Below, in pieces: positions 34,189 through 45,751 of a stretch of DNA of 64,000 nucleotides (position 1 is the first letter of the stretch; the number at the start of each line of letters is the position of its first letter). Under the pieces are notes generated by a model. It was given only the letters and a program-made list of their open reading frames with translations, did no database searches and was not told the origin of the DNA. Made by a program: the position numbers and the translations under genes. The stretch comes from Ctenosaura bakeri (lineage: Eukaryota > Chordata > Lepidosauria > Squamata > Iguanidae), in assembly GCA_948474755.1 (NCBI GenBank), contig CAOLHI010001155.1, positions 124,001 through 188,000 of the forward strand, given 5' to 3'.

Positions 34189-34189
34189 A

Positions 34190-34190
34190 A

Positions 34191-34237
<47 letters not shown>

Positions 34238-34245
34238 GTAATAAT
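34190..34245. repeat. (TAA)n microsatellite
   Basis: About 17 copies of AAT/ATA, probably grown from the tail of the adjoining L2 element. Confidence 0.95.
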
Positions 34246-34765
34246 AGTTGTTATTACTGTTGTTGTTATTGTTATTATCTGTATTTATATCCCACTTGTT
34301 TCCTGAAAAGGACCCAAACTGGCTTACAATAGTTTAAATAGAAAACATAGTTAAAACTGTAACATATACAAGTTTAAATACACATTAAAAAACAATTAAA
34401 AAACAATTAAAAAACAATTGAAACAAAATTTAAATGCACATTAAAAACAACATTTAAAATAGCCAGCACCTTTCTTCACAATAATGACGTATTAAATGCT
34501 TACTGAAAGAAGAATGTCCTTAATTGTCTCTGGAAAGAAGGCAGGGGGGTGCCAGTCTCACCTCTCTGGGAAGGGCGTTCCAGAGCCCTGAGGGCTGCCA
34601 CTGAAAAGGCCTCCTCCCATGTTCCCACCAAATGCACCTATGAAGGTGGTGGGACAGAGAGAAGGGTCTTTCCAGCAGATCCCAAAGTCTGGACTGGTTT
34701 ATAGAGGAGTACGCAATCCTTCAAATAACCTGGACCTGAGTCCAAATAACCTGAACTCTGAATGA
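34190..34765 (-). mobile_element. L2-clade LINE 3' end with (TAA)n tail, - strand
   Basis: On the - strand the ORF C-terminus is visible around 34620-34540: GRPFQWQPSGLWNALPREVR, the degraded form of the L2 motif 'FSVAAPRLWNSLP'. The 3' end reads TGTAAGCCAGTTTGGGTCC, then GGGATATAAATA on the - strand, followed by the (TAA)n run seen at 34190-34245 on the + strand. Confidence 0.62.
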
Positions 34766-35570
34766 AGGTAAACGTATGTATTATGAACTAGTTATTCTGT
34801 ATTCATCTTAGAGTCAACACGATAAGACAGTGCTTTAAATTCATCATCAGAAATTAACCAGTTGGTAGTAGTGTAGGAAAAGTTCTGCCCAATCATCTTT
34901 GGAAAGTTATTTGCAGCTCTCACTTCCTGTCAATGAAGTATCAGGAAAAGTCTTTGTTTTATGAGATTGGTTAAAAAAGTAATAACACTTCCTGTGTAGG
35001 ACATTAATTAAGGAGGTTATCAAAACAGGCCAAAAAGTAATATAATTTGTAGTTGTGTAAAGTAAAGGAAGTGGAGATCCCATAGGGATCTAGTGAATCA
35101 CAGGATGGAAACAATCTTCTGGCTAACTAAACATTCAGGCTTAGTACAAAGTTGTAGAGAGAGTATATACAACTCAGCAAAGTGGAAAATACAGTGTGTT
35201 TACATGAGCAGATAAAGGAGGTCACAAACACCATCTGGGCAAAATCCTTCGAGTATTCATTCTGTTCCTATTGTAGAGTTTAAGATAGAGCTAAATACTG
35301 CAGACTTAGAATACACCTGTCTGAAAACAGAAGTGTGTTCAGTGATATGGAGATCATATAAAAGGTAATCCGCCCACCCCCCCGTCTCTGTTAAAATTTC
35401 AGAACTGGAGGGAGTGGAAATTGACATTATGTTTTTCTAAGCATCATGTGAAATCAAGAAATAATAACCTCATATAAACATTTGTGTGTCTTGATACCTA
35501 TCAAATTAAAAACAACAACTATAAAGTTTCCCAGTATTTTTAAAGGATACTCGTAAGTAGCTGTATGTTA
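34766..35570. other. Intronic, nothing recognised
   Basis: No gene or repeat family was recognised. Confidence 0.5.
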
Positions 35571-35575
35571 TCCTT

Positions 35576-35756
35576 GGCCATTTCCGCACTGGAGTGTTAC
35601 AGTGCTATGATTCGACTTTCAACATCCTATGGAATCCTGGGGTTTGCAATTTTGAAAGGGGCCAAGTGGCCCCTTCTGAAATTGCAAACCCCAGGATTCC
35701 ATAGGATGTTGAAAGTCGAATCATAGCACTATAAACACTCTAGTGCGGAAATGGCC
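35576..35756. mobile_element. Palindromic MITE, GGCCATTTCC family, copy 2 (best preserved)
   Basis: This is an almost perfect palindrome of 181 bp. GGCCATTTCCGCACT at the left is matched by AGTGCGGAAATGGCC at the right. Arms of about 75 bp including TTCAACATCCTATGGAATCC surround a centre of GGGGCCAAGTGGCCCC. Flanks TATCCTTG (35569-35576) and TAGCTTTG (35757-35764) agree at 6 of 8 positions, as would an 8-bp hAT-type target duplication. Confidence 0.88.
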
Positions 35757-35991
35757 TAGCTTTGATTCCTTCTTCTCACAAGGCACTACAGGCACAAATG
35801 ACACATTTATTGGCCTGTTAATTCAAGATTGCTGGAGAACTGTATCAGGCATCATAAATGACCAGTTATTTGATACCTGAAGATCAAGAAATGGATCATC
35901 AAGGGCCTGGCTGGTGAAATGAATTTGGGACAGTTGCTAAGTCTTTTTGTTTCCCTGAATTTAAACTATATCACGCAGGTGACTGTAAAAA
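35713..35991 (+). repeat. Inverted duplication, left arm
   Basis: This ~279-bp segment is the reverse complement of 36798-37075. It starts inside the MITE, at its right arm, and runs out into single-copy-looking DNA to GACTGTAAAAAGG. An example of a matched block is CTTCTCACAAGGCACTACAG here and its inverse near 37000-37019. Confidence 0.9.
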
Positions 35992-35994
35992 GGT

Positions 35995-36105
35995 TTGTTG
36001 CTACTGAGTACCCAGCTTGTTGGGGGCATGTATAGAAATGTTTCGAAATACATGCTATTTGTAAGTTGTTCGCTGCCTCGATCCATATGGAGAGGCGGGA
36101 TAAAA

Positions 36106-36136
<31 letters not shown>

Positions 36137-36138
36137 AA
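35995..36138 (+). mobile_element. SINE 3' half with (AAAT)n tail
   Basis: ACTGAGTACCCAGCTTGTTG, GGGGCA matches the body of the SINE at 29868. It continues to CCTCGATCCATATGGAGAGG, CGGGATAAAATAAATAAATA. It is 5' truncated and lies in the spacer of the inverted duplication. Confidence 0.75.
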
Positions 36139-36797
36139 ACCGATTAGAAAAATACTCCAAAACGTATTTATTGAAAAGGAGCATTGGCTTAGACACATAT
36201 AGAATAGAATTTCACAAATACATTCACTCTAGTTCAGTTCCATAGATGGAAGATGCCCTTCTGTTTGTTGAGTCTGGATATAACCCAGAGTTTATTATGT
36301 TCTGAAGTAGATTTCAGAAGAGTATAATTTATTTTCTGTTATAATAATGAAACCATTGTACCTCAGTCTTGTATATTTTTATTGCCCTGTTTGTATTTTT
36401 TATTTTTCTAATTAAGAATTATTTCCAAAGAAAGAGGAAGAGAGAGAAGAAAAGAAAAAATTAACTGTTAAATGGATTTAGGAAGTATTCCGAGAATAGG
36501 CTATAGTTAGGTTCCTATGAAATATTATCTCCTGATGCCTTCCCTGGCCTGGATTCAAGATGTGCTTAAGAAAGTTTTACTTGCAGAGGAGTTTCTGCCC
36601 TTCTACTAGGATGCTACATATCTGACCTAATGCTGTTTCAAAGAATAGAGGTTACAACAGCTGCTGCTGGTAGGATGCAGTTAAGCCAGCTAGGCTAAGA
36701 CACCTGATTAAGAGCAAGTTGCAGAACTGGAAGGAAGCACAGATTGTCATTAGATCAGAGTGTAAGTGAAATTGTACTAGTCCTCATGGAAGATATA

Positions 36798-37075
36798 CAT
36801 TTTTACAGTCAGCTGCATGATAGTTTAAATTCAGGGAAACAAAAAGACTTAGCAACTGTCCCAAATTCATTTCACTAACCAGGCCCTTGATGATCCATTT
36901 CTTGATCTTCAGGTATCAAATAACTGGTCATTTATGATGCCTAATACAGTTCTCCAGCAATCTTGAATTAACAGGCCAATAAATGTGTCATTTGTGCTTG
37001 CAGTGCCTTGTGAGAAGAAGGAATCAAAGCTAGGCCATTTCTGCACTAGAGTGTTTATAGCGCTATGATTCCACT
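36798..37075 (-). repeat. Inverted duplication, right arm
   Basis: This is the reverse complement of 35713-35991, with scattered mismatches. The right end contains only half of a GGCCATTTCTGCACTAGAGT MITE (37033-37075) and then departs from the MITE sequence. Confidence 0.9.
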
Positions 37076-37079
37076 TAGC

Positions 37080-38600
37080 CTTAGTTTTGTTACTAGTGAG
37101 TTGCTGGCAAGGCTAAGATTAGCAATATCTTTCTTGGAACAATGCCATCACACTTTAAGTGCATGCTGTCATTGTATGACTTTGCTTCTCTACCCTTAAG
37201 GGAAATTGTTATATTTTTTTGTATATGATTTTGTACAATGATTGTTCAGAATTCACGCACAAAAAGAAAACTAAGAACAAGATGAAGAATTAAGCCAGTT
37301 CGCACAGTAGAATGGGTCCCATACCAGGAGAAAGGCAGCATACAAATATAATAAAATTAATTAAAGAATGGTATAGAGAGGCAGCAGTATTATTACTATA
37401 TTATTACAGTATTACAGTATTCTGAGACAACTATAATGAGAAATGTATTTACATTTTATTTCTCTCTTAAATTGGCACAATATACCATGTATTTGTAAAG
37501 AAATCTCAACAGGGTTTTCCTGACCCACTGAGACTGCACCAGACTGTACCAGTGTGGTGTTGTGTACGTTACTATATTACTGTCTGCATTGGAAAGCCCT
37601 AGAATGCCTTTGATAATTGAATCCTATGGCATTGGTCTGTGCATACAGGCTGTTTATAAAGTCCATGACATGATTCCAGGTAACATCAAGGCATATTTTA
37701 AAATTACGGGTTTTTTACTCATGGATTTTAATATGCATTGGTTTGATATGCTCTTTTAACTGATTCTATGTGTGGTGTGTTGTTTGTTGTTGTTCCCTGA
37801 CTTGGTCCACAGTCAGAAATTGGTAATAAAAAACAACATGATGATGATTGTGATGTGTTGTTGTTGTTCTTGTTCTTGTTGTGTGCTTAGTAGTTTTTAA
37901 AGGTATCCCAGTGAGGAGACCCTGCTTTGTGCCCAGATGTACATAGATTATCCTAATTATTAATCAGCATTAGAGTGGTCCAGAACAGGAAAACAGAACA
38001 GGGCTTGCAGAACAAGAGTAGCAAACAGGATTCTGTGTGACAGTGGTGGAACAAGTAGAAATAGGTGGTTGCTGTGTGATTTAGCACATGGTTGTTGGAA
38101 GAGCTTCTTTTGCTTGTAGGGAATCAATAGTTGGAGACTGGACCAGCCGGTACACAACTTTCTCTATATGTCAGTCATAGGACAGTTGTGAATGAGCCAG
38201 AGGAAGCACACACATGGGGAGTTTGTTGGAGGGTAGTTCAGGCATTTGAACGAGCCTGCAAGGGACCTCAGCTCAGCGAGCATGAGCAGCGATAAAAGCA
38301 TCAGCCCCAGTCCCAAAGAGTCAAAATTATAAGTTAAGCACCTGTATGGGTTTATCAAAATGTTGTGGAAGCAGGAGTAGTTGAGGGATGCTAAATATTG
38401 ATGGTTAACAACTTAGCTTTTCAAATTAACCCAATGAACAAAAATGCTATAAAACTACCAGGCTGTGAGGGGCCATTTTGCGTATTGTTCTATGTTTCAT
38501 ATCCCATGTACAGCATGTGGCCTATGAGGAAGTTTTGTGGCTCAGGAATTAGCATAATAAACTCCTGGCTCTCAGGAATGGATTCAGTGCCTTGAGACCA
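37080..38600. other. Intronic, nothing recognised
   Basis: (GTT)n and (ATG)n short repeats occur near 37780-37890. No gene or repeat family was recognised. Confidence 0.45.
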
Positions 38601-38601
38601 A

Positions 38602-38803
38602 GACCATTTCCGCCCTACACTGTTCTACTGCTATTATTCCACTTTCAACATCCTGTGGAATCCTGGGATTTGTAATTTACTGAGGCCAAAGAGTTCTCTG
38701 GCTGAGAATTCCAAATGTCCCTCCTAAACTGCAAACCCCAGGATTCCATAGGATGTTGAAAGTGGAATAATAGCACTAGAACAGTGTAGGGCAGAAATGG
38801 CCC
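38602..38803. mobile_element. Palindromic MITE, GGCCATTTCC family, copy 3
   Basis: ACCATTTCCGCCCTACACTG at the left pairs with CAGTGTAGGGCAGAAATGGC at the right. The stem has CAACATCCTGTGGAATCCTG and its inverse, and the loop GAGTTCTCTGGCTGAGAATT is as in copy 1. Confidence 0.85.
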
Positions 38804-38809
38804 AGGGTA

Positions 38810-39255
38810 ATCAACCTGAAGAAGTTCAGAGTGACAGGGAAGGCGGTGCAGAAGCCTTGGAGGATGTTGAACAGTCTTCCACTTCAAATGTGACACATCC
38901 TCTGATCATAAGGAATGGGGGAGGAAGAAGGAAATGATCTCTTTAAAAAAATCCACTTCCTCAGAAATGAACATATGTTAGCTCCTGCCAGTAGGCATCT
39001 TTTCAGTAAAGACATTAACAGCCGTTAATTTTGTTTTGTGGTTATGGACCAAATGGTGACTTGCCTCAGTAGTCAAACAATGTGGATGTCATGTGTAATT
39101 GAGACAGTGCTGGCTAGGGACCAAAAAAACCAATACAAAAGTGACAGGAATCAGAGCCATGGTGCCTAATATCATAAAGATGATGGAATAGCTTGTAAGC
39201 TGACCCCGGCAGGAAATCTGGCAGCAGACAGAATCTGTTTTAAGACATTATAATT
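38810..39255. other. Intronic, nothing recognised
   Basis: No gene or repeat family was recognised. Confidence 0.5.
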
Positions 39256-39257
39256 GA

Positions 39258-39745
39258 TTCATACAGTCATAGAATCATGAGCTGGAGGGGATGGCAAAGA
39301 CCATCTTGCCCAATTCCCTGCCATTTTGGAGTATACAACTAAAATGTTCCTGAGAGATTGCCATCAAGCCTCTCTTTACAACCTCTAAGGATGGAGAGTC
39401 TACCGCCCTCTGAGACAATCTCTTCCACTGTCAAACAGCTCTTACAGTCAGGAGGTTCTTGTTAGTGTTCAGGTGGAATCTCTTGTCTTGTAAACTGAGT
39501 CCATTGGTTCATGTCCCAGCTTCTGGAGCAGCAGAAAGCACACTTCCTCCATCTTCTATATGGCATCTCTTCAGATATTCAAGTGTGGTTATTGTATCTC
39601 CTTTCAGTTTTCTCTTCTCCAAGAGAAACATCCACAGCTATTCCTCACAGAACTTAATGTACCTATCTTTTACTGTCTTTGTTGCCCTTTCGTGGACATG
39701 TTTCAGTTTGTCAAAATTCATTTTGAACTATGGTACCCAGCATTT
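39258..39745 (-). mobile_element. CR1 LINE 3' end, - strand
   Basis: It begins at the 3' terminus (AGTCATAGAATCATGAGCTG) and extends through the antisense RT C-terminus, including GGAGGTTCTTGTTAGTGTTC, AGGTGGAAT and CTTCTGGAGCAGCAGAAAGC. Related to the subfamily at 27285 but more decayed. Confidence 0.85.
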
Positions 39746-39771
39746 ATGTATTTAATATATTAATTTGATAT

Positions 39772-39815
39772 ATAGAATCACAGGGTTGGAAGAGGCCTTT
39801 TTCCCAATAAGGGAC
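39772..39815 (-). mobile_element. CR1 3' terminus fragment, - strand
   Basis: ATAGAATCACAGGGTTGGAA, GAGGCC is the antisense CR1 end. It departs from CR1 by about 39815. Confidence 0.5.
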
Positions 39816-39819
39816 CCAG

Positions 39820-40635
39820 AGTGAATGGGACATAGATAATTCTTCTCTGTGAGGGAAAAAGGTAAAAATACTTGTAGTCGCCCAAGTAGGAGGAAGTGGA
39901 AATAGGCCAGAATCAAGTGTAATAAAACATGGCAGCCCATCAGAGGAGTCAAAGGGTCACAGGGAAAATGTACTAGAAATGTTTTGCACAAGGACGCTAC
40001 GTATAGGCCCTAATGGAAAGAGCTGGAAGTGCCTGGTTTTAAAGAAGAATGTGGATATAGAGAAAATAATAGAAGCATAGAGTGGTAAGAATGAATTTGA
40101 TGTGATCACTTATTCTGTAAAAAAGGATGGAGACAGGAACTCTATCTATGTTGCCACTGGAAGAGAAAAAAGGACATAGTGAGAAGTAGACCAGAAACTT
40201 CCAAAATAAGAGGCCTCTTTACAGAATCACTGGGAATGACAATACCATTCCCTAGAAGCACTGAAGACTTATAATCACTCCTTGTGAAAAGTTTTCGGTG
40301 TATGACTTCAGTTACCCTTCGATACCCTACAATGCATGTTTCAGTCATGACAAAGGGAAATTTCTTAAAAACAAAACAAAACTTTTAAGGATCACTTAGT
40401 CATGGAACTGATGAGATGGAGGATGACCTTGCAGTAAAAGATCAATGGGACATTGCCAAGAAAGTCTGTCACAATTACTTTTCACAAAAAAGGGGAACTT
40501 CTTAAAACTAGGGGTGGGAACTAGGAAAGAGAAGGTTGAGAGGGAAAAGCAAAGGGAGCAAGTCTTTCCAGAATACTGGGGCAGTACCCAGAACTAATTA
40601 CAGAAAGTTAGCTGCATTGTATACTGCAGGTTCGG
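39820..40635. other. Intronic, nothing recognised
   Basis: No gene or repeat family was recognised. Confidence 0.5.
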
Positions 40636-40641
40636 AAAGTA

Positions 40642-41121
40642 CAGTCCTCCCTCCAGATTTGCAGGTTTGACATTCACAAATTTGATTATTTGTGAGACAT
40701 GTGCTTGCTTCCCTCACTTTTCTTCCTCCCAACCCTTGTGTTCCTTACCCCAGGCTTGTGTGGCTCATGTTTCAAATGGAGTTTTTTTTTTTTTTTCGTT
40801 TTGGGTGACCAAAGCCCCCCTTCCACTGCAGAGGGTGTGGCCTCTCTGCCATGTGGTTGCACATTCTGCAGTGTATTGGCTGCTGGTTGGTCAGGTGCTC
40901 CTTTGTCAAGATGGCTGCCAGAGGTAACTAGAACTCCAGAACTCCCCTCTTCTATGTCTGAGGGGAAAGTACAAGAAATGCTGAGGCAGAGGCAAAGGAA
41001 TAGAAGTGGAGAAGCTTTGGAGGGGAGTGGGAGGGGAATCACGAGGGGGAATTATTCACATTTTCCCCTCTTTCCTGAGAGTTCTGTGCCCCTAAACCTT
41101 GCAAATGTGGAGGGGCTACTG
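40642..41121. mobile_element. Tigger/pogo-like MITE
   Basis: The left TIR CAGTCCTCCCTCCAGATTTG, CAGGTTT is matched by an inverted right end (AAACCTTGCAAATGTGGAGG, GGCTACTG). TA occurs at both borders (40640-40641 and 41122-41123), as expected for Tc1/mariner-type insertion. At 480 bp it has no transposase. Confidence 0.72.
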
Positions 41122-41163
41122 TACTTTTAAATGTAGGACCTGGCCAGGCTCCCTGACTTACTG

Positions 41164-41412
41164 ATTTGTTGTTGTGTACCTTCAAATTATTTCCAGCTTA
41201 TGGCAGCCTTAAGGCCAACCTATTGTAGGGCTTTCTTGGCAAGATTTGTTCAAAGGGGGGTTGCCCTTGGCTTCCTCTGCGGCTGAGAGAATGACTTGCC
41301 CAAGGTCACCCAGTGACTTGTCCAAGGTCACCCAATCTTCCAAGTCCAAGCAGGGATTAGAACCCTGGTCTCCAGAGTCCTAGTCCAACATACATGCCAC
41401 CAAACCACTCTG
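41164..41412 (-). mobile_element. tRNA-derived SINE, squamate type, - strand
   Basis: The tail TTGTTGTTGTGTACCTTCAA is at 41166-41185. The body has GGCAAGATTTGTTCAAAGGG and CCCAAGGTCACCCAGTGACT. The B-box complement ATTAGAACCCTGGTCTCCAG is near 41356, and the head end AAACCACTCTGGCACTCT near 41402. It is nearly full length, with a short internal duplication of the TTGTCCAAGGTCACCC block. Confidence 0.83.
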
Positions 41413-41457
41413 GCACTCTCTTCCCTGAATATCTGTAAGTCCCATTGAACTAAATTG

Positions 41458-41615
41458 TATGTTGTTTCTATGTGCCTTCAAGTTGTTTCCAATGTACAGT
41501 GACCCAAAAGTGACCCATCACAGTGTTTTCTGGAGCTGTGTTACATGCCAAGGTCACCCAGTAGGTTTCCTTGACCTAGCAGGAAACTGAAACATGGTCT
41601 CTGCTGGCTTTCAAA
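41458..41615 (-). mobile_element. tRNA-derived SINE, - strand, partial
   Basis: TATGTGCCTTCAAGTTGTTT (41469-41488), AGTGACCC, CCCATCACAGTGTTTTCTGG and CAAGGTCACCCAGTAGGTTT match the family. The head is lost. Confidence 0.75.
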
Positions 41616-41619
41616 TTAT

Positions 41620-43375
41620 ACATACTTCTGAGTATATATGCATAGGATTGAGCTACTAGATGTTTTCCTGAAATGAGTCCATTAGAAAATAAATAAATGA
41701 AGTCAATATAAATGAAATAAATAGGAATCACATACATTTTCAGTTTTATGTACATTCAGTATTATAGAAGATGAGCTTTGCAACAAAAATGTACGTACAG
41801 TTGAATTCAAATGTATTTCAGGTTTTTCTCATTTTTTTTAAAATTAAGACTCTTAATTTAGTAGATTTGGAAACTGTGGTAGCTCTAGAATATTTTGCTC
41901 TTGGGCTTTATAAAACACTAAACCAGAAATTGCTTTAAATAAGTGCCTGCTGCAGCAATTTTTACACATTTTTGTGCCTGAATCTTGAAGGGCAGGGAGA
42001 AAAGAAAACACAAGCAAAGCAAACTATCATTCCCTTGTTGCTTGTCAAGTTCAATGTGATGCCACTCTTCTCCTGTGTGTAAGGTTTCTAAATGGAACAG
42101 ACAACTAAACCAGCCTTAGCAGCCAATCAATTTGTAAATTCTAAGAATGCAGTAGAATTTGATATCCTAAAGCTTTCTAAGGCAGTTACTTGTAACAGTT
42201 ACTTGTAATATTATCCTTCTTTCTTTTTCCTGATGGATAGTTACTTGACAGTTTGGCCAAATCAAGGGATACAATTATGCCAGTATATATTTGGAAGTAG
42301 TATATGCTCTTAAGGCATGTTTAGTAAGACTGCCCATCATTTATTAGTCTTTATAATTTTGTTCCTTTCCGTATAAAAATAATTGGTCTTTCAAAAAGTC
42401 AGTGCTCATGTTACCAAAATACAAAAGGGAGTTCTTGGGGGCAACATTTTCCTCTCCTTCTCTTCAAGGCATGCTACTAGCATGTTGCTTTCTCATCTGT
42501 CTTGTTCCAGTTTTGCAGTAGCAATAATGACGTTCTTCACAGTGAAGAGTTAGAAGTATGGTGTCCAATTGTGTACTATAAAACTATCAATTTAAAAGCA
42601 AGATTTACATCCAAACAGATTAAATGCATTTAACTGGGAACCAACTTTCGTTTTGCTGTGGCTTATACATGATGGCTGATTTGAACACTGTTGTTATTAT
42701 GTCCCAGTTAATCTACTGCTTAATCAATTAATGTACAGTGAGTGTACAGACTTCAGAAGGAGCAATGGTTTATATCAGGACAAGAGTGAGCCTTGACTCC
42801 TCTTGAGCTTGCATGTATTCTTCCCTCTCCTGCACCAGCAGGGCTGCAAGGAGGAGTTTTTAAAATTTTATGTGATGCATCATTTGAATCTGATAAACTG
42901 TATTTTTATCTTCACTGCAGTTTATTTTAAATCATGTGACTCAAACCACGCTTACTAAAGTGGCTCATCTTAACAAACAGTTGCTAAGATGAACTTCAGC
43001 TTAGGATTTGTATAACATGCTGTATTGCAGTCAGTGAACAGCAGAAGCAAAACCAAACAAACTCCTTGTGTTACACAGGGGTGGGGGCAGAGGCTGAAAA
43101 GCCACAGAGAAACCAGGTTCATTCATTCCCATCATGATAAACCATTGATTATTCTGATGCCTGATTGAAGCCAGTCAGCATTGAGTATTTGTGTTTCTAA
43201 GTACTTTTATTCCACTTTTCTGTTTCAGGGAAATACTCAAAGCATGTAAATCTACATTTTAACATGCATATTTTAACACACATCTCTACCTTATGGACTC
43301 AGCCATGACCTGGGTGCCGAAATTTCAACAATATCCAGCTGTGCCTTTGTAGTTAAACTAATGCACAAGTTGTAA
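41620..43375. other. Intronic, nothing recognised
   Basis: No gene or repeat family was recognised. Confidence 0.45.
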
Positions 43376-43379
43376 ATTA

Positions 43380-43613
43380 GAGCACTAGTCTGTCATATCT
43401 TGGCACACATGGCTTGGTTCTATCCCTTTTGAATTACTGCGGCACATTCTGCATGAGACTGTAGAAAGTATTGATAAGCTTCAACAAATCCAAAATGTTC
43501 TGTACAGATAAACAGAGCTGGTTATAGAAAGAATAGAAACTCCTTACTGCAACAACTCCATTGGCAACTAGTCTGTTTCTGGTGCTGGTTATGGCCTTTA
43601 AAGCACTATATAT
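43380..43613 (+). mobile_element. L2-clade LINE, first half (split by L1)
   Basis: The translation gives VESIDKLQQIQNV and, after frameshifts, LLQQLHW and WLWPLKHYIWLG, resembling the L2 run 'LD.LQ..QN.AARL...LHWLPV..R..FK.L...KAL'. The frame resumes at 45421 after the inserted L1. Confidence 0.55.
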
Positions 43614-45420
43614 AAAGAAGGTGGCCTGGGACTTCCAAATTTAAAATGATATTATTATGCAAATCAATTGAGATATATCATAGATGGAGTTTCAGGAAAC
43701 GGCGATTTAGATTGGTTAGAGACAGAAGATAAGAATATTGAGATGAAATTAGAGAATATATTTTTTAGGAATTTTTCAAAGAAAGAAATGGAAAAAATAG
43801 AAAATCCTTTTATAAAAAATATAATAGAAATATGGAAGAAAAATAAAAGAAAATTGATACCGAATATATCAATATTAACTCCGATAGTAATGACGGAAAA
43901 ATTTCCAATAAATTTAAGAGAAATAATAGAGAAAGAAATAAAAAAACAAAAAATATATAGATTAAAAGATTGGATGAAAATAATGATAAATAAAGAAAGA
44001 ATGAAAGAGAGATTGCAGGAAACTAAGATATCTTGGTTAAATTATATACAACTAGAGCAATGGACAAAGAGTATGAAAAGATATGTTAAGGATTTTAAAG
44101 AATATACTAAATTTGAACAAATTATTATTCAAAGAGAAAATATGCAAGAAAATGAAATACTAAAAGGTACAACAAGAGAAATATATAAAATATTAGCAAA
44201 AGAACAAGAAGAGGATTATCTTAGAAAAATATGGGAGGAAGAGACAGTACAAACTATAGATATACAAGAATGGAGAAAAATTTGGGAACAACGCCATTTA
44301 AAAAAATTATCAATAAGAATAAAAGAGAATTATTATAAAATAGTTTGGAAATGGTACTTGACTCCAGTGAAATTAAATCAAATAGATGAGAAATATTCAA
44401 GATTGTGTTGGAGAGGATGTCAAGAAATTGGTACATATATGCATATGTGGTGGAATTGCAACAAGATAAAGGAATTTTGGCAAAAGGTTTTTAAAGAGAT
44501 AAAAGAGATTATAGGATTAGAAATACCAGTATGTCCAAATATAGCGTTGTTGTCCATATATAATAAGGTAGATTGTACTCAGGCAAAGAAAGAATTAATA
44601 ACAAATTTGTTAACTGCAGTGAGATTAATAATAGCAAAAAAATGGCAGACAAATGAAAAATTTCAAATAGAAGAATGGTATAAAGAAGTGTGGAAAATTG
44701 CAATTAATGATAAACTAACATGTAGAATTAGGTTTATGAAAGGTTTGGTAAAAACAAATGATTTTGAAGAAATTTGGAAAATATTTTTAGAAAAAGTTCT
44801 GAAAAGAGATGGTAATGCTACCCTGTTAAAAGAAGAATGGCAATTTTGGAAAGTGGATTAAATAAAAAGTTGGCTCTGGGGGGTGGGTTTTTTTTATTAT
44901 TATTACTTTTATCTTTTATTTTGTATTTTTATATTGTTTATTATCTGTGTGTGTTAAACTTGTGATTTATAGATGTAATTTGATATGTGATGTTCAATGT
45001 TTAAAAGGGGGGAAAAAAATTAAAAGGTAATTGGTTTTAGAGAGAGGTTATTATTAGAGATATTAAGTAATAAGTTTATAATTAATAATAGTAAGAGATT
45101 AAATGGGAGTGAAAAATATTGAATTAAGAGTGAAAGTATAATAATAAAAATGAATATAATGAAAATAAGAATTGAAGATACGTAACAAAAATGTATAAGT
45201 TGTATGAATGGAACAAGCTGAACAAGTTTATGATTTTAGGGGAAGGGAAAAACAATAATATAAGTTTGCATTGTTTAAAAGAGGGAAAAAATTTTTTGTT
45301 TTGTTTTGTTCGTTTGTTTTTTAATTCACTATTATGTATAACACATGGTGTTTTATTTTTCGTTTGTTTTTTTGTTATAGTTTAATAAAATTAAAAAAAA
45401 AATAAAAAAAATAAAAAAAT
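43614..45420 (+). mobile_element. L1 LINE, 5' truncated, with 14-bp target duplication
   Basis: This L1 inserted into the L2 copy. AAAGCACTATATAT occurs at 43600-43613 and again at 45421-45434, giving a perfect 14-bp target-site duplication. The element runs from KEGGLGLPNLK through the ORF2 C-terminus, an AT-rich 3' untranslated region and an A-rich tail (45386-45420). Strong A bias of the coding strand is typical of L1. Confidence 0.93.
43668..44861 (+). pseudogene. L1 ORF2 C-terminal region, 397 open codons
   Basis: This is the C-terminal domain of L1 ORF2, downstream of the reverse transcriptase. ORF2p is the endonuclease/reverse transcriptase of the element, and neither of those domains is retained here. 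The reading frame extends upstream to the insertion point except for one TGA at 43647-43649. The cysteine-rich zinc knuckle CWRGCQEIGTYMHMWWNC (C-x3-C-x7-H-x4-C) lies near 44405-44460. Residues are rich in Lys, Ile and Glu, as in other L1 copies. The ORF ends at 44861 with the natural stop. The long open frame and perfect target duplication suggest a fairly recent insertion; the 5' truncation makes it inactive. Confidence 0.87.
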
Positions 45421-45745
45421 AAAGCACTATATATGGCTTGGGTCAAGGTCTCCTCATACAAGCTTGGCTGTATTTTGAGATCCTTTAGAGATGGTTGTGC
45501 CTTGGTCCTACTACTCTCTCAGGGATGTTTGGGGAGCACACGAGAGGAGCTTCTTTACAGCTGCTCCCAAGCTATGGAACTCCCTTCTGTGGGAAGCTAG
45601 TGGCTTCCTCAGTGCTTTCCTTTTGCTGGCAAGCAAATATCTTTTGATTCACATACAGCCACTAGCTGGCTGGTTACAGATGGCTGTTTGTTGGTTTATT
45701 TTATTTTGTAAACTGTTCTAGAAGAATGTTAGATAGTTATTAGAT
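45421..45745 (+). mobile_element. L2-clade LINE, second half
   Basis: Continuing the frame split by the L1, it reads the motif HERSFFTAAPKLWNSLLWEA near 45541-45600, a form of 'R.FSVAAPRLWNSLP' from the L2 ORF C-terminus. Confidence 0.6.
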
Positions 45746-45751
45746 AGAGTA

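Noticed and set aside
40686..41130. Overlapping open frames of 86-143 codons on both strands
   Set aside because: They span a Tigger-like MITE with a poly(T) run; no homology.
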